Source: Liriodendron chinense
Taxonomy: Eukaryota; Streptophyta; Magnoliopsida; Magnoliales; Magnoliaceae
Reading direction: 5' to 3'
Assembly: GCA_003013855.2 (NCBI GenBank)
Contig: ML058460.1
Span: 744,001 to 808,000, forward strand
Length of the DNA stretch: 64,000 bases
The notes below the pieces were generated by a model. It did not search any database and was not told the origin of the DNA. It was given only the letters and a program-made list of their open reading frames with translations. This document shows, one piece after another, positions 37,596 to 50,300 of this stretch. How positions within the stretch are numbered: the first letter of the stretch is position 1; each line of letters begins with the position of its first letter. The position numbers and the translations under genes were made by a program.

Positions 37596-40500
37596 GAGTT
37601 TTTACTTTTTACTTTTTAATTACAAGTTACATACACCATGTCATCTTCCCAATCTTCCTCTTTGAAACCCAAGTCGAATGACCCCGGTTGGAAGCATGGA
37701 TACTATCGTATTGCTACGAATAAAACTCACATAGTGTGTGAGTTATGTGGGTATGTGGGTTTCAGTGGTATTGCTTAGCACAAGCAACACCTTGCACATA
37801 CATCGAGGTCAAATGCAAGAGCATGCGACAAAATTACTCCAGAAATCCGAAGGGAGATCATGAAGTATATGGATAAACAATCAAGAAAGAGATGCGATAG
37901 TGCCCTACGCCAAGAAGAATATATGAAACAAGATGCATATGAAGATATAAACGTAGATGAAGCTAGCCCTGCCCCCCCCCCCCCCCCCCCCCCCCCCTAC
38001 GTCGACAGGTCACTCTAAACCACCACCACCGGCCTCGAAAAGAGCTCGTGCGCATGGGCCCATGGATAGATGGTGTAGACCACACCCCGAGGATGTGGTT
38101 AACCAAAGGGATAAGGGCAAAGGGCCGACTCAAACAACTTTAGAAAACCGGTATAAACAAAAAGATAGGAAAACCACTGTTCAATATATTGCTAAGTAGT
38201 TTTACTAAACCGGTGTTGCTTTCAACGCAGTAAAATCGAGAAACTTCAAAGTTATGATTGAGACAATAGGTCAATTTAGACATGGGCTTAAACCTCCTTC
38301 ATATCATGAAATGAGGGAAACATGTTTCAAAGTCAAAGTTGAGCATACACGATCATTTATAGCCAAATATAAGGAATCGTGAAAAACGTATGGGTGTTCA
38401 CTCATGGCCTTTAGATGGACCGATAGATCCGGTCGGTCTTATAGGAAGTGTAAGATAATGTATTTTGTTAGTGAGTGTACTCTTTTCTTTGTGCTCATCA
38501 GGAGTATGTAGTAGTCCTCTTTTCTTATAATAAAATAGAGTGTGTTAGGGGTTTGAACCTAACACACAACCGTCTCTCTTTTCCAACACTCCTCCTTCTC
38601 CATTCCCTTTCATTTCTCCTTCTTTCATCTTCCAATCGCACAAATCTTCTTCTACTTGATATCAGAGCATGAATCAGGGCATTCTGCATCTAATAAGTTG
38701 AGAGGCGACACGTCAATAGCTGTACAGCTGACGTCAGCATTGTACCATTGCATGGACCCCATTTAAGCTAGAAGTTTGGGGGTTTGATAGATCGTGATTT
38801 TAGAGAAGTTGTCATGATTTTTAAAATAAAAAAATTTAGGCCCTCTTTCATGGGCGTTTTGACCGAAATAGAGAAATTCGGAAACCGGCCCCTTACTTAG
38901 ATTTTCTTCGATCTATCACAAATCAATAAGTTTTTCTTTAGTCTCTCTCCTCACGATGAACCAAGATCTTGCTCCCCAGCTACTCATGGAGGATTTTTTA
39001 GCAAGGATTCATGTTTAAGTGGGTTTTAACCCCAAATGGACGTTTTTTCTCACATTTGAGTCAAATCTTACTGGATTTGTTGTTTTGGTGGATTTCTGAT
39101 TGTTTGGGGTTTATCCTTCATTCTCTTGAAGGATTGAGTGAGATAGAGTTGTTTAAGTCAATTTCTCTCTCTTGGAGTCTCTCTTGGCAATTTTTATAGC
39201 CTCGATTGTTGGATAGCTTCCTCTTTCCTACTTTTGAGCCCTTGTATTCCCATCTGACCCTGTTTTTCTTTAGGCCGTGATCGTCTCATCCTATTCTGCA
39301 ACATCTTCAGAGCCGATGAAAACAGAGAAGCCGCCCGCAAGTGATACCGTTGTTCTATCTCGTGAGGCCTATGACGCCTTAATGCGACTGCATGTATGTG
39401 AAGTTTCTGCCCCTTCCAGAGCCTCCATGGCCCAATCAGGTACCGCTCTTCATGTAGCCTCTCCTTCTTTCTCCTGGGTCATTGACTCAGGAGCCTCATC
39501 CCACATGACCGATAAGACTCATCTTTTTTTCTCATATTTTCCTTCTACTCGATCACTTTCTATTACACTTGCTGATGGAAACCAACGCCCTGTATCTGAA
39601 TCGGGTCCCATCACCATCTCTCCCACTATGCACTTATCCTCAGTCCTGCAAGTTCCTAGTTTTCCCTTAAATCTATTATCTGTAAGCTCTCTTACAAAAT
39701 CTTTGAATTACTTGGTGACTTTCTTTCCGTCTTATTGTGTGTTTTAGGACCTCCAAACGAAGCAGACTATTGGTAGGGGCCATGAACGTGGAGGACTTTA
39801 TTTCCTTAATGATGCACCTGCTATAGCTTCCAGTGTCTTGTCCCTGAATAAGGAGTCTGTGTCTCGATAGCATTGTTGTTTAGGGCATCCATCATTATCC
39901 AGGCTCAAACTTTTGTTCCCTTCTATCTTTGTATCAAAACTTTTAGCATGTGAAACTTGTGAGTTCTCTAAGCATCACAAGGTTGTGCTCCCTCCTAGTG
40001 TATCTGAGAGAAAACACATCCCCTTCGAGCTGGTTCACTCGGATGTTAGGGGACCTGCTCCTGTCACCTCTCGTTTTGGATATCGATACTTCGTTACATT
40101 TATTAATGATTGCATAAGGATGACTTGGGTTTATCTTCTAAAATCCAAGAATGAAGTTTTTGATCTGTTCAAACTTTTTTACAAAGAAGTGACTAACTAA
40201 TTTCAATGACTTGGGTTTATCTTCTAAAAGTTTTGCATTCTAATAATGGGGGTGAATATATGTCGAATGCCATTTTGTCCTTCTTGCAAGAGCATGGTAT
40301 CTTATCCCGTACATCATGCCCTCGAACCCTAAAAAAAATGGGGTAACTGAGCGGAAGAATCGTCATCTCCTTGAAGTCACTTGGGCTCTCCTTCTTTGTA
40401 TGAATCTTCCAAAACAATTTTGGGGTGATGCCTTACTTACTGTTGTCTTCTTGATTAATTGTATTCCATCTCGAGTTCTATCTCACAAATCTTCGTTTGA

Positions 40501-43500
40501 ACTTCTTTACCCACGGGACAAACCTTTTCCCTTACCCCCTAAAGTTTTTGGGTGCACATGTTCTGTTCAGCTCCTGGATGGGAGTAATGACAAGTTAAGT
40601 CATCGGGCCATCAAGTGTGTTTTCTTAGGCTATTCTAAGTCTCAGGAAAGGTATAACCGTATAAGTGTTATGATCCTTTAACCTGTAAGAGGTTTGTGTC
40701 CGCGGATGTCACCTTTTTTGAAGAAATTCCATACTTTTCTACTAAAGGGTGATCAATGCATCATCCACCTTCTAGACAGGGGGAGCTTTTACACTGTAAT
40801 TCAAACTCCACTACTCTTTCAGTTGTATGTATCGATGACGATGTGGTTCTTCCCTCGCATGTTCCGAAGCCTATTCTTGTGTATCATCAGCGAGCTAAAC
40901 CTTCTACAGATCATCAACCTACCACTTCATCCGCTCCTCCTAGTGGTTCAGGTATAATCCCTTCATCTCAACTTCTGACGATCTTCCAAATGCTTTACGT
41001 AAACCTTCACGTTCATGCACAAAGCATCCCATTAGTAATTTTGTTTCCTACCATCATCTTTCACCTTCCCTCCCATCTTTTGCAACTTTCATATCTTCCT
41101 CTTACCATCCCGCATAATCTCAAGGATGCCTTGCGTAGCCCTGACTGGACAAAGGCTATGATGGAAAAGATGCAGGCGCTTGAAAAGAACAAAACTTGAG
41201 AGTTGGTTGCCTTACCTGAGGGCAAAAGAACTGTTGGATGCCGATGGGTATACACCACTAAGTTTTGCCCTGATGGTTCTGTTGAACGATATAAGGCACA
41301 TCTTGTTGCAAAGGGCTTTACTCAAACATATGGTGTGGACTACTTTGAGACGTTCTCTCCAGTAGCCAAGCTTAACTCAGTTCGTGTGCTTATCTCTATA
41401 GCAGTGAATCTGCCATTGCCCTTATTCCAGCTCGATGTGAAGAATTCCTTCTTACATAAGGACCAACCATCCGGTTTTTCCTTGCTTCATGGTCCTCACG
41501 ATATGGACCAACTTCCCCTTGTATGTCGGCTATAAAAGTCTATTTATGGTCTCAAACAGTCTCCTCGTGCCTGATTCGATAAGTTTAGTCATGCTCTTCT
41601 AGACTTTGGATTTACCCGCAGTCAGGCTTATCACTCCCTATTTATTTGTCGTCGACCCACAAGAGTTATGCTGCTAATTGTCTACGTGGGTGATATTGTT
41701 CTGTCTGGAGATGACACTAAAGGAATGGTGGCTGTTAAATCTTTTCTCAAATCCCGCTTTGAGATCAAGGACCTAGGGACCCTTCAGTACTTCTTGGGGA
41801 TTGAAGTCGCTCGAATGAAATCGAGGGTTGTGCTTTCTCAAAGGAAATATACTCTTAATTTGCTCTCAGAGACTGGAATGCTAGGTTGCAAACCTGCTGG
41901 AACGCCTATGAATACTACTGTGAAACTTGTCCCTAATGACGGTGCCCCTCTCTCTGATCCTGGAATGTATCGTCGATTGGTTGGTCAACTTATTTATTTT
42001 ACTATTACTCGTCCAGATCTATCTTATGCTGTAGGGGTTATTAGTCAGTTCATGCATTAGCCATCGCACCACGCATTTGACGACAGTATATCGGATTCTA
42101 CGGTACCTCAAGTCTGCTCTTGGTAAAGGTCTGGTTTTTCAACAGCATGGTCATCTTCAACTTTCGAGTTACTCCGATGCTGACTGTTCTAGCAATTTAC
42201 ATGATCGTCGATCCACCTCTGGATACTGTACATTTCTCGGTGGCAATCTTGTCACCTGGAAGAGCAAGAAACAATCAGTTGTTGCTCGATCATCTGTCGA
42301 AGCTGAGTATAAGGCGATGGCCCATGCCACATGTGAACTTGTTTGGCTTCGCACACTCTTGCAAGAACTTGGCTACCATCCTTCCACCCCCACTCCTTTG
42401 CATTATGATAATCAGGCAGCCATCCGCATCGCCAGCAACCCAGTTTTTCATGAGCGCACGAAACACATTGAAATTAATTGTCACTTTAATCGGGAGAAGG
42501 TGGCTAACAAGGAGATTGATACTCCCTTCGTTCACTCTAGAGAACAACACGCCGATGTCCTCGCCAAGTCTCTTACTCGCGATGCTCTTATCCGTATTAC
42601 TGGCAAGTTGGGTATTATTAACATCTATGCTCCAACTTGAGGGGGAGTATAGGAAGTGTAGGATAATGTATTTTGTTAGTGAGTGTACTCTTTTCTTTGT
42701 GCTCCTCAAGAGTATGTAGTAGTCCTCTTTTTTTATAATAAAATAGAGTGTGTTAGGGGTTTGAACCTAACACACAACAGTCTCTCTTTTCCAACACTCT
42801 TCTCCTTCTCCATTCCCTTTCATTTCTCCTTCTTTCCTCTTCCAATCACACAAATCTTCTTCTAGTGGTCTCTCATTAAATTTCTAGTGAATTGTCCAAC
42901 TGGGACATGTTTTTGAAGTCTGTGGATGCATTGGGCCATTCTCATACTACAAACTACTTATTTGAATTACTAGATAGTGTATGACACAGGACGACTAACC
43001 ACTTGCTCTAAAAGCTCGAACTGATAGAGTGTGGTAAATCAATCCCTTTATCTTATAGACTAAGCTCCTGCATCACACAAGCCAGGCCCTCGGCCGAACC
43101 CTCCTTCGTGGGCCCCACTTCACATGGGTTCGCATCACACTAGCCACCCACCTCACACGGGTGGGACCCGCATCACACAAGCCACCGACAGCACAAGGGC
43201 GCCCACCCTAAGTGTGCCCCCGCATCACAAGAGCCACCCCACTCGAGCCCGGTGTGAAAACGCCCCTACATTAATCACCACCAGTGAAGAATCTCTAACA
43301 AGAGACCTCCCGCTTTGATAACACTTTGACGCAGGACGACTAACCATTTGCTCTAAAAGCTTGAATTGATAAAGCGTGGCAAATCAATCCCTTTATCTCA
43401 TAGCCTAGACTCCTGCACACACGGGCCAGGCCCTCGGCCGAACCCTCCTTCATGGGCCCCGCTTTACATGGGTTCGCATCACACTAGCCACCCGCCTAAC

Positions 43501-45110
43501 ACGGGTGGGACCCGCATCACATGAGCCACCTGCATCATATGGACCGCCCACCCTGAGTGTGCCCCCGTATCACACAGGCCACCCCACTTGAGCCCAGTGT
43601 GAAAATGTCCCAACATTAGTGTAGTTGAGGAAATAGGTGAGGAATTCGTTGTCCAGGTAATTACAAATAACGCGGCCTCATATGTAGCCACCAGTCGTCT
43701 ACTTATAGAAAAGAGGCGTCGTTTATTTTGGACCCCTCTTGCGGCCCATTGTATTGATCTAATGTTAAAAGATATAGGTAGGTTATTTTTACAAGTGATT
43801 GCAAGGGCAAAAAGAATCATGGTCTTTATGTACAAACACGTCCTTTTTCTCAGACGAATGAGAAGACACATTGAGGGCAACTTGCTACGTCCAGTAGTCA
43901 CCCATCTCGCTATAGCCCTCTTAACACTACAAAGATTAAATGCAAAAAAAATCGAAACTTAGAAGCTTTATAGTGTCGGCCGATTTTACATGTAGGCCTT
44001 GGTCAAAGAAGGCTAAATGGAAACATGTTAAACAAACAATCATTTCACACAAAAATTTGACACAAGTGGTAAAGGCGCTAAAAGCATTTGAGCCCTTAGC
44101 CACTGTGTTGCAACTGGTGGACGGGGATGAGAAGCCGGCAATGGGTTACATTATTGATGCGATGGAGATGGCAAAAGCAAAGATGGATCATTTCAATTAT
44201 AGAGAGCGTAATTACAAGCCTATTATAGATATTATGGATAAAAGATAGGGCAGCCAAATGTCATCTCCATTGTATTCGGCTACCTACATCCTTAACCCGG
44301 CCTGTTTATTCTCTTCTCCCAATCCAGTTGCAACACTTGAAGTACATATGGTTGGATTTATTAATGTATTGGAAAGAATGGTTCCAAATAGGGGAGAACA
44401 TGACAGGATCTCAGCTCTACTAGACTTTTATAGAAAGAGTGATGGTATATTCTCAAGGGAGATCGTCATTAGGCATCGGACAATGAAAATGCCCGGTAAG
44501 TAGTATGAAAATGTCTCTTACAAATAGTTTTTTACAATCTAATAATCTAAAAAGTAAAGTCTAACCTACTTAAACTGTTTTTCTCAGCCAACTAGTGGGC
44601 TGCCTATGGAGTGGACCCAAACAAGAAGGATCCAGCTTTAAAGAAGTTGGTCATGAGGATTCTTGGACTCACGTGTTCTATTGGCGGTTGCGAGTGCAAC
44701 TGGAGCACGTTCGAGGCGATAAGTTTGGAAAAAATGAAAATGTTAATTTGTTAATGTTAGTAACTTAGTACGTTACGGACTTACAGTTTGCTAGTCTGGG
44801 ATAATTGTAAAGCTAATACCAAATGCACTTTCTTTCATGCAGATTCACACCAAGAAAAGAAATCGCCTTGAGCAAAAGAAGCTCAACGATTTGGTCTTCG
44901 TATAATCAATTAGAAATTGCGAGAACGATTCCAGACTAAGAAAGAAAAGCCTGATTTCTATGACCTTATCCACTTGGATGAGCTGGAGGGAGAAAACGAG
45001 TGGCTCGTAGAGATGGAGGAGCTGGTCTTTGCTGGCGAGGACCTGACATGGGCACAACTTGAAGATGGCGCATACAAATCGACACCTGGAGAAACAACCG
45101 CTCGAAGACA

Positions 45111-45145
<35 letters not shown>

Positions 45146-47274
45146 GGCCAGTAACAGCAGTTAGCCCGTGGTGGAAGAGATTGAGGAGATAGAAGAAGAA
45201 GGAGATGATGATCAAGCTAAAGAACCACTGTTGGACGTTGATGAAGTATCAGTACGTACAAATGATGAAGAAACAAAAGAAGAAGAAGTGTATGTGGAAG
45301 AAGGAGATAACTCAGATGACGACGATGATTGCAACGGTGGTGGTGATCAATTGCCACAATGGCAAATAGATCAATGTATATAGTAGCATAATGTATTATT
45401 TTGTTAGTTTTACCTACTTGTAAATTATATTTCCATTTCTACAATCAATAATAAACAAATAGCTTCTGCATTTTGTCTCAGTTTTGTTACTTCTTAGTTC
45501 TTACTTAGTACTTAGTAGTAGACTAGTAGTACTTATTAAGTGTATAATTATTAATTAAACATGAATATAATTAGTTATTTGTATTATCTATTAACTTAGG
45601 AGTTAGGACATAGGAGTTAGAAAAGCTCCCCCTCTTATATTTTTTTCATTTTTTCTACATTTTCCCCTATTTTTATGATTTTTTTTAATTTTTAAAAAAA
45701 AATTAAATATGCGGTCACATATGCAATTGTGTGATCACATATGCGCACAGGCATATGCAATCACACATGATCGCATATGCGATTCAACAACATTAATGCA
45801 TACATATACACACATATAAACATGCATTTCATTATACAACCATACACCTATGGAAAAAAATTCAAGTGGAAATTTTTTTAATAAATAGATTTTTGGCGAT
45901 ATCGATGCATTGGCTATATTACTGAAATATCATCGATGCATCAGCGATACAAGCAACACCTAAAGTTTACACGGTCGAAAATATCAGCAATATCGATACA
46001 TTGGTGATACTTAGCAATATATTGCCGATATCTAGAATTCTGATACTACCAATGTTATCGGTGTCGTCGAGCTAGAGATACCGATAATTCGGGGATATTA
46101 TCGATAAAACTTGGGATACTTAGAATAATGGCTACATTGTACTTCTACTTTTAATTAAAACAATAGGAAAAATATGGTAAATAGTAAAAATAAATATAGA
46201 AAATAGCAAAGAAAAAATGAGGACTTGAAAAAAAAATGCTTCATTGTTCAAGCAAAAGCATGTTCAAAACAAGTCATCAAAAACAAACCTATGTATAGTT
46301 AAGCAAAAACCAATCACACTAACAAGTTTATTTTCAAAGCAAACAAATAGCATGAACAAATATACACAATTCTTTTTGTAGTTTTAGTGAAGAAAAATGA
46401 GAAGTAGCCAAGTATAGGTTACACAACTGCAGGACCCACTGTGTTTTGCTATGTATGCCATCCAACCCACGCATTAAGTGAATCCAACTGTGATGATGGG
46501 ATGCCGCAAAAATTAGGTATATCCAATCATCAAGGGACACAATAGAAAACAATGGACGGTCACCCTCCACTATAGCATGGTGGCCCACATGATAGTTGGA
46601 TCAATCCTATTGGACTGGACAGGTTGGATACTAGGCCACATAATAGAAAACAATGGACAACCACCATAAAGAAAGAAATTAGACCTATCCAATCATCACA
46701 TAGCCAAACTATAGAAAACAATGACAACCGCTCAAAAACCACCACTATAGTGTGGTGGCCTACATGATGGATTGGATGGGTTCGACGCCATGCCATCCAC
46801 ACACCACAGTAAGCCCCACAAAACAAATGGTTGTAGAACAAGCTTATACTACAACATTGAATAGGAATGCACCTCCCAAAAAGGGGGGAAATGCCAAAGA
46901 AAAACCCTAAATGGTCCACAATTAAATAAAACTCATTAACGGAGTTTTAAGGGGAGGGACCTTAACATGTCCTTAAACTGTTACCTCAAGGACAGAGGTT
47001 AAAACCAAAGCTGGGAAACTTCCGCCCTTGAATGGGATGCCAGGGAGTTCCCGGTAGCAGGGGTCCAACGGGCCTTAGGATGAAACTCGGGTAGGCGCCC
47101 CGTGCACCAACTGCCTTAAATGGCTCTTTGGTGGGAACGTCTGTGATATCTGGGATTTGCTCCCCCGAGGGTTGATCAGGGGGTCTACCATCAACGGGTT
47201 GGTGTGAGAATCCCAAGGAGATCGAGGACAACCGGAGGAGGTAGCACAGGCTGGCTACCTATTACCGTTCACCC

Positions 47275-47309
<35 letters not shown>

Positions 47310-50300
47310 GGAATTTACGCACACTCACACCACAGTGGGATTTCACCACAATGGTACTCGAACCCATGACCTCGTGTTGAAACTCTTGTGAGTCTACCAC
47401 CAAGGCATGAGTAAGGAACCTGTTTAAGGGGAAGAACTCACTTCTTTTGAGTTTTAAATCAATCAAATACAAAAACAAAAAACTTCAGCTCAACAGTCAT
47501 GGAAAATCCATCTTTTCCTTTATTTGGGCACCAATGCTCCAAATTTAGCAAAAAGGTCTCGTTGGGCCAATTGATTCTCTAAATTTTTGTTTTTAATCAT
47601 TGTATGGATTGTGAGAATCAAAGAGGGGTTCCAAAGAGGGAATAAGGCTTTCAACAAGAGAGGGAATAGTGCTTTCAAAAAAGGACTTTGAAAGAGGGAA
47701 ACCAAAAGTAGTTGCTTTTATGTGTCATCCTATTATGTTAGTTTTACACCATTTAAAAATGGTTGCAACTCTTTAACTATATACTCGGCATAGTTCTATA
47801 GGTGGACATGATTGATTGATACTTGTGATTCTAGACACATTCTACCCACAAAAAGGGACCATAGTTTGGATGGTATGGATAGTTGTACATCATTGCCACA
47901 TGTAAGCAATGTTGTCAAATCGTAAATCGTATCGTGAATCGTAATCAGGTTTGAATCATATCGTATCGTAAATCGTAAGATTTTTTCATATTTTCATAAA
48001 TATATTATAACAAAATACAAAAAATATATTTATAAATCAGAAAAATTAAAAAACATATTAGTCATACATTTTCTCATGAACATGCTAAAAAAAAAATTTA
48101 ACCATAACATGATTCTCGTCATTAATTGTATGTCTGTATCCTTGTATAAATGTATCATTGTGTTATATCATATCATAATCAAGTTAAAAGACATGAACCA
48201 AAGGATATTTTATTTAAAAAAATTAAAGAAAGAAAAAAGAAAATATTAAACAAGAAAAAAGATGAGATATTCTAATGTATAGGTGGTGTTGATTGTATCT
48301 TGTATTATGTTTCCTTAGATTTCTAAGTGCACCTCGACAAAGGAGGGGTGTAGGGGATCTCCCCCCCACTATTTGGAGCTGGGGGAGATCCAGGAGGAGC
48401 GGCGTAAAATCGCAATTGTAAAATCGTAATTGATTCCGTTGAATGATGAAAAAGATATGAGAACTTCTTTCTCCAAGATTTCTTGGCCCCACAAGCTCCA
48501 AAAGTCCCTAAAATCTCTCAAAAGTTGCAAAAGATGTGTTTTTCAAATGATGGTGGGCCTAAATACACTTTAAAGAGAAATCCCTAAAAAACTTTGCAAG
48601 AAAATAAAAACAAAAGAAAAACAAGATTTTTAACAACACCACCGAATCGTACGATTCACGATAAAATCGTACGTACGATTCAATAGGATTTATGATTCAC
48701 TCGTACGATTTGAATCGTACGAGTGTACAATACAATTTGAATCGCAAATCATACGATTTTAACAACATTGCATGTAAGGAGAATGAGTCATCAGCTTTTG
48801 TGCTTAACTAACATAATAGCACTACTAAATAAAACTTATGTGTTTAAGCTTTCCAACCCACTTCCACAGTAGCATGAACTACCTGCGCCAAGTGCTACAA
48901 AGCAAATAGTGTATGCTACACCCAAAATAGCGTTTACATGGGAGTTACACAACTTTGGTGCGCTACATAACGTTGTAGCTATGCTATGCTATGAATGCTA
49001 TTAAAAACTAGGGGTGTCAATGGTTCGGGCCTGGGTAGGTCTCGGCCCAGATTTTGCACTATATTGGGCCGGGCCACCGGGCTGGCCCTATGTAAAATTG
49101 TAAATTTTTAGGCCTGAGCCCGGCCCATTGACACCCCTATTAAAAACAGTGGCACTCCAATGTGTGTGGGTGTGCACACGTATGTGTATCTAGGTGTATA
49201 TAGAGGTGCACTCTAGAGGTACCAGTACCACCATAAGCTTATGTTGATACCTGGTAGTGGTGGGTCCCACACGGTATGAAAGACATCCAACTCATCCATC
49301 AGATGCATCCCCTCAGGGCCAAAAAAACAGCCTGATCCAAAACCAAGATGGGTGACAACAAAGTAAAATAGTTGGGAGGGGATGCACGCCCTAGATTTTC
49401 ATTTCGGCCCACCTGAGTTGCAGAACTACCTATTTTTTATCTGATCCTACATCCATGCCAGATAAAGGGTCTAAATGACCTAGATTATATATACACAACA
49501 CAATGGACCCCCCATGCAAATTAGTGGTGGGCATTCCCTCTCAAAGTGTTCCCACCTAAGTTTTGGATCAAGCTGACTTTTAGGCTGACCTGAGTTTTGA
49601 ATCAAGCTAATTTATGGGCATTAGGGGTAAAATGAGGGCTGTATATGATGGACAAGTTGGATGTTGTTCATACATCTCGTGGGCCCTAGCACAGCCCGTT
49701 GCCATTGTAAGCTACAAGACCAAACAGCCCAATAGGCCCACCTGAGTTTTGGATAGGGCTGATTTTTTGGCCACCTGAGTTTTAGATCAGGCAGATTTTT
49801 GGGCCCTGCAAGTAAAATGAGGGGATGTGTCTCATGGACAGGTTGGATGTCGTTTTGGTGCAACCCCGTTATCGAGTCTATGAGATCTCGATACCCAAAT
49901 TGCAAAAGGGTATAACACATAAGAACAATGGAGTAGATAAGGAGAGAAATTTATTGATATCAACCTTCTTCTCTTACAAAAATCTTAAGAAAACACGCAC
50001 TTAAAAAATATTTGAATTGATAATCCCTACACCACCACCCCTTTTTATATATCTGAAATGAATCTTTAATTGAGATCCCCCATTTATAAGATTGATTTCA
50101 AATCAATCTTAGTTTATTTCAAACAAATCTAATCTTCCTTAACATGGGAAAATGCCTAATAAAAAAGCAAACAAGGAAAGTAATTATATATCTAAAACTA
50201 GCCCATATCTTCAGTCATGTCAATTATATCTCCATCATATCTCCAATCACATCAATCATATCTTTAAATCAACCCCCCATATCTCCCAAAAATAGTAAAT

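Larger units (their letters stand above)
38440..42866 (+). mobile_element. Gag-less Ty1/copia retrotransposon inserted in the hAT gene
   Basis: Direct LTRs lie at 38440-38654 and 42648-42864. A primer-binding site 'cttgatatcagagcatg' follows the first LTR and a purine tract TTGAGGGGGAG precedes the second. The host 5 bp GGTCT lie at 38435-38439 and 42867-42871. Removing the insert restores the hAT frame (TDRSGRS-LIKFLVN). Two bases (GT) sit between the recognised LTR end and the right duplication. Pol domains are in copia order (protease, integrase, RT, RNase H), all broken. There is no gag domain. Confidence 0.9.
37638..45383 (+). pseudogene. hAT transposase with BED zinc finger, split by two insertions
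   Basis: From ATG 37638 the frame reads NDPGWKHGYYR, then IVCELCGYVGFSGIA, a stop in place of a basic residue, then HKQHLAHT: a BED-type zinc finger (C-x2-C...H-x4-H) that would bind element ends. A proline run, the catalytic-core lead-in (VMIETIGQFRHGLKPPSYHE, YGCSLMAFRWTDRSGRS), a break at 38440 (Copia), SLIKFLVNCPTGTMFLKSVD from 42872, a break at 42982 (TRIM), then EEIGEEFVVQVITNNAASYV and LFWTPLAAHCIDLMLKDIG follow. The hATC dimerisation domain is at 44610-44900 (VMRILGLTCSIGGCECNWST, IHTKKRNRLEQKKLND). An acidic tail ends at 45383. Several frameshifts besides the insertions rule out activity. Confidence 0.85.
35909..46125 (+). mobile_element. hAT transposon with broken BED-finger transposase; heavily interrupted
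   Basis: The left end TAGTGTTT(G), disrupted by a SINE, leads into GGCTGGGGATACGGAAAC. The right end has GATATCG-rich repeats ending near TCGGGGATATTATCGATAAA. Both regions match the ends of the short copy at 62338-63360, which has a perfect 8-bp hAT duplication and so defines the family. The inside carries a hAT transposase pseudogene, split by a Copia and a TRIM-like element. The exact right end is decayed. Confidence 0.75.

Noticed and set aside
35815..49151. A single 13-kb hAT element from CACTGTTTTAAATAGC to GCTATTAAAAACAGTG
   Set aside because: Ends pair well, but flanks (TGCTGGTA and GCACTCCA) do not match, and other elements with firm boundaries explain most of the interior. Kept only as a low-confidence relic.
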